Below are positions 4,831-5,670 of a DNA stretch of 5,670 bases, one piece after another; position 1 is the stretch's first letter; the number at the start of each line of letters is the position of its first letter. This DNA is from an uncultured Christensenella sp. Its GTDB lineage: Bacteria; Bacillota; Clostridia; Christensenellales; UBA1242. Where the stretch lies: contig CASEYA010000020.1 of the NCBI GenBank assembly GCA_949291975.1, positions 1 through 5,670 on the forward strand, in the 5' to 3' direction. The notes under the pieces are model-generated. The model worked only from the letters and a program-made list of their open reading frames with translations. It searched no databases and was not told the origin of the DNA. A program made the translations under genes and the position numbers.

Positions 4831-5670
4831 TTAGTTTTCTTTGTGGAAATGTGCATAAATTGTGTGGGCAAGTTTGATGTCAATGCTTTTCACTTGCGCA
4901 AGTTCTTCTGGGCTTGCGTTTTTAATTTGCTCAATGTCCTCAAACGCCTCTAAAAGAAGTTTTCTTTTCTTTGGTCCAACGCCATTTATTTCATCAAGTT
5001 CAGATACAAGCATTGATTTTCCCCTCAGTTCACGGTGAAAGGTTATTGCAAAGCGGTGTGCTTCGTCACGAATGCGCTGTAAAAGTTTAAGCGCAGCGGT
5101 AGAGTGGTCCAGCACAACAGCAGCGGGGTTGTTTGGTAAAAATACTTCTTCCAACCTCTTTGCCAAACTAACCATTTCAATTTGGTCGCTTAGCCCCATT
5201 TTTTGCAGAATTTCATAGCAAGAACTAAGTTGACCTTTTCCACCGTCAATAATCAAAAGGTCAGGCTTAGAAGAAAAAGATTCTCCGTCTTGGTTTTTAT
5301 ATCTTGTAAGCCTGCGGGTAAGTGTTTCTCTTAAACTTGCAAAGTCGTCAATTCCTGCAACTGTTTTAATTTTGAACTTGCGATAGTCTTTTTTCTTTGG
5401 CTCTCCATTTTCAAAAACCACCATGGAAGACACCTTGTTTGTTCCCGAGATGTTTGAAATATCATAACACTCCATGCGCCTTGGCAAATGTTTTAAACCA
5501 AGTTTTTCTTGTAAGACTTTTAATGCGCCAAGGGTGTTGTCATATTTTTGTCTATCTTTTGTGATATATTTTTCAATGTGTTCTTTTGCATTTTCTTCCG
5601 CCATTTTTAAAAGCCTTAAATTTGCCCCTTTTGGACTGGTGATAAAATGCACATTTTTGCCAAGCATTTC
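4831..5670 (-). CDS. uvrC: UvrABC excinuclease subunit C (UvrC), C-terminal part only
   Basis: UvrC is the nuclease that UvrB recruits to cut the damaged strand on both sides of a lesion. The 279 residues here are the C-terminal half; the frame runs off the right edge (a Glu codon precedes the Met at 5667). About 320 residues, including the GIY-YIG nuclease and UVR domain, should lie outside. Visible parts, numbered from Met at 5667: the end of the linker (PKGANLRLLKMAEENA, 12-27), then the RNase H-like 5'-incision domain with the Asp-Asp-His set at D69 (CYDISNISG), D141 (LLIIDGGKGQL) and H204 (RDEAHRFAITFHR). Last comes the tandem helix-hairpin-helix DNA-binding region: LDEINGVGPKKRKLLLEAF (224-242) and SPEELAQVKSIDIKLAHTIYAHF (252-274). 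The first hairpin keeps GVGPKK, but the second has SIDIKLA instead of the usual glycine-containing turn. It ends in TAA, converging on the XRE gene. The only terminator candidate nearby is the palindrome at 4667-4709. Confidence 0.97.
   Translation of the reverse strand, partial: EMLGKNVHFITSPKGANLRLLKMAEENAKEHIEKYITKDRQKYDNTLGALKVLQEKLGLKHLPRRMECYDISNISGTNKVSSMVVFENGEPKKKDYRKFKIKTVAGIDDFASLRETLTRRLTRYKNQDGESFSSKPDLLIIDGGKGQLSSCYEILQKMGLSDQIEMVSLAKRLEEVFLPNNPAAVVLDHSTAALKLLQRIRDEAHRFAITFHRELRGKSMLVSELDEINGVGPKKRKLLLEAFEDIEQIKNASPEELAQVKSIDIKLAHTIYAHFHKEN

Noticed and set aside
1..5670. Reassigned TGA codon, since all five visible stop codons are TAG or TAA
   Set aside because: Five genes are too few in an AT-rich genome, and tryptophan positions such as the one in NGWRGEE of UvrA use TGG while no in-frame TGA appears.

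Overview
The window reads as a low-GC Gram-positive (Bacillota-like, perhaps Clostridia-related) chromosome. The evidence is AT-rich DNA (about one third G+C in genes, lower between them), strong AGGAGG-type ribosome binding sites, a textbook sigma-A promoter and intrinsic hairpin/T-tract terminators. The standard genetic code fits. I cannot name the genus.

Layout: (1) 1-2772, plus strand: nearly all of uvrA, the damage-recognition ATPase of nucleotide excision repair, cut at its 5' end by the window edge. (2) 2773-3108: non-coding, with a terminator for uvrA and, facing it, a terminator for the minus-strand genes. (3) 3685-4320 then 3109-3675, both minus strand: a two-gene operon of small four-helix membrane proteins. 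The two look like tandem paralogues, each ending in a SHOCT-like hairpin tail. (4) 4321-4429: a compact divergent control region with a perfect TTGACA-17-TATAAT promoter for the membrane operon, an overlapping weaker promoter for the regulator, and repeated TAATGT half-sites. (5) 4430-4630, plus strand: a 66-residue Cro/C1-type (XRE) regulator. (6) 4631-4830: non-coding, carrying a 43-bp near-perfect palindrome that looks like two insertion-sequence ends joined head to head. (7) 4831-5670, minus strand: the C-terminal part of uvrC, cut at its 5' end by the window edge.

How they fit together: UvrA and UvrC act in the same UvrABC pathway, and here their genes point towards each other. Between them sits a self-contained islet: one small regulator and two divergently transcribed membrane genes, with its own promoters and terminators. 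The likely circuit, inferred from the operator layout, is that the XRE protein represses the strong membrane-operon promoter and probably its own gene. The role of the membrane proteins cannot be read from sequence. This islet is the most interesting, and possibly undescribed, part of the window.
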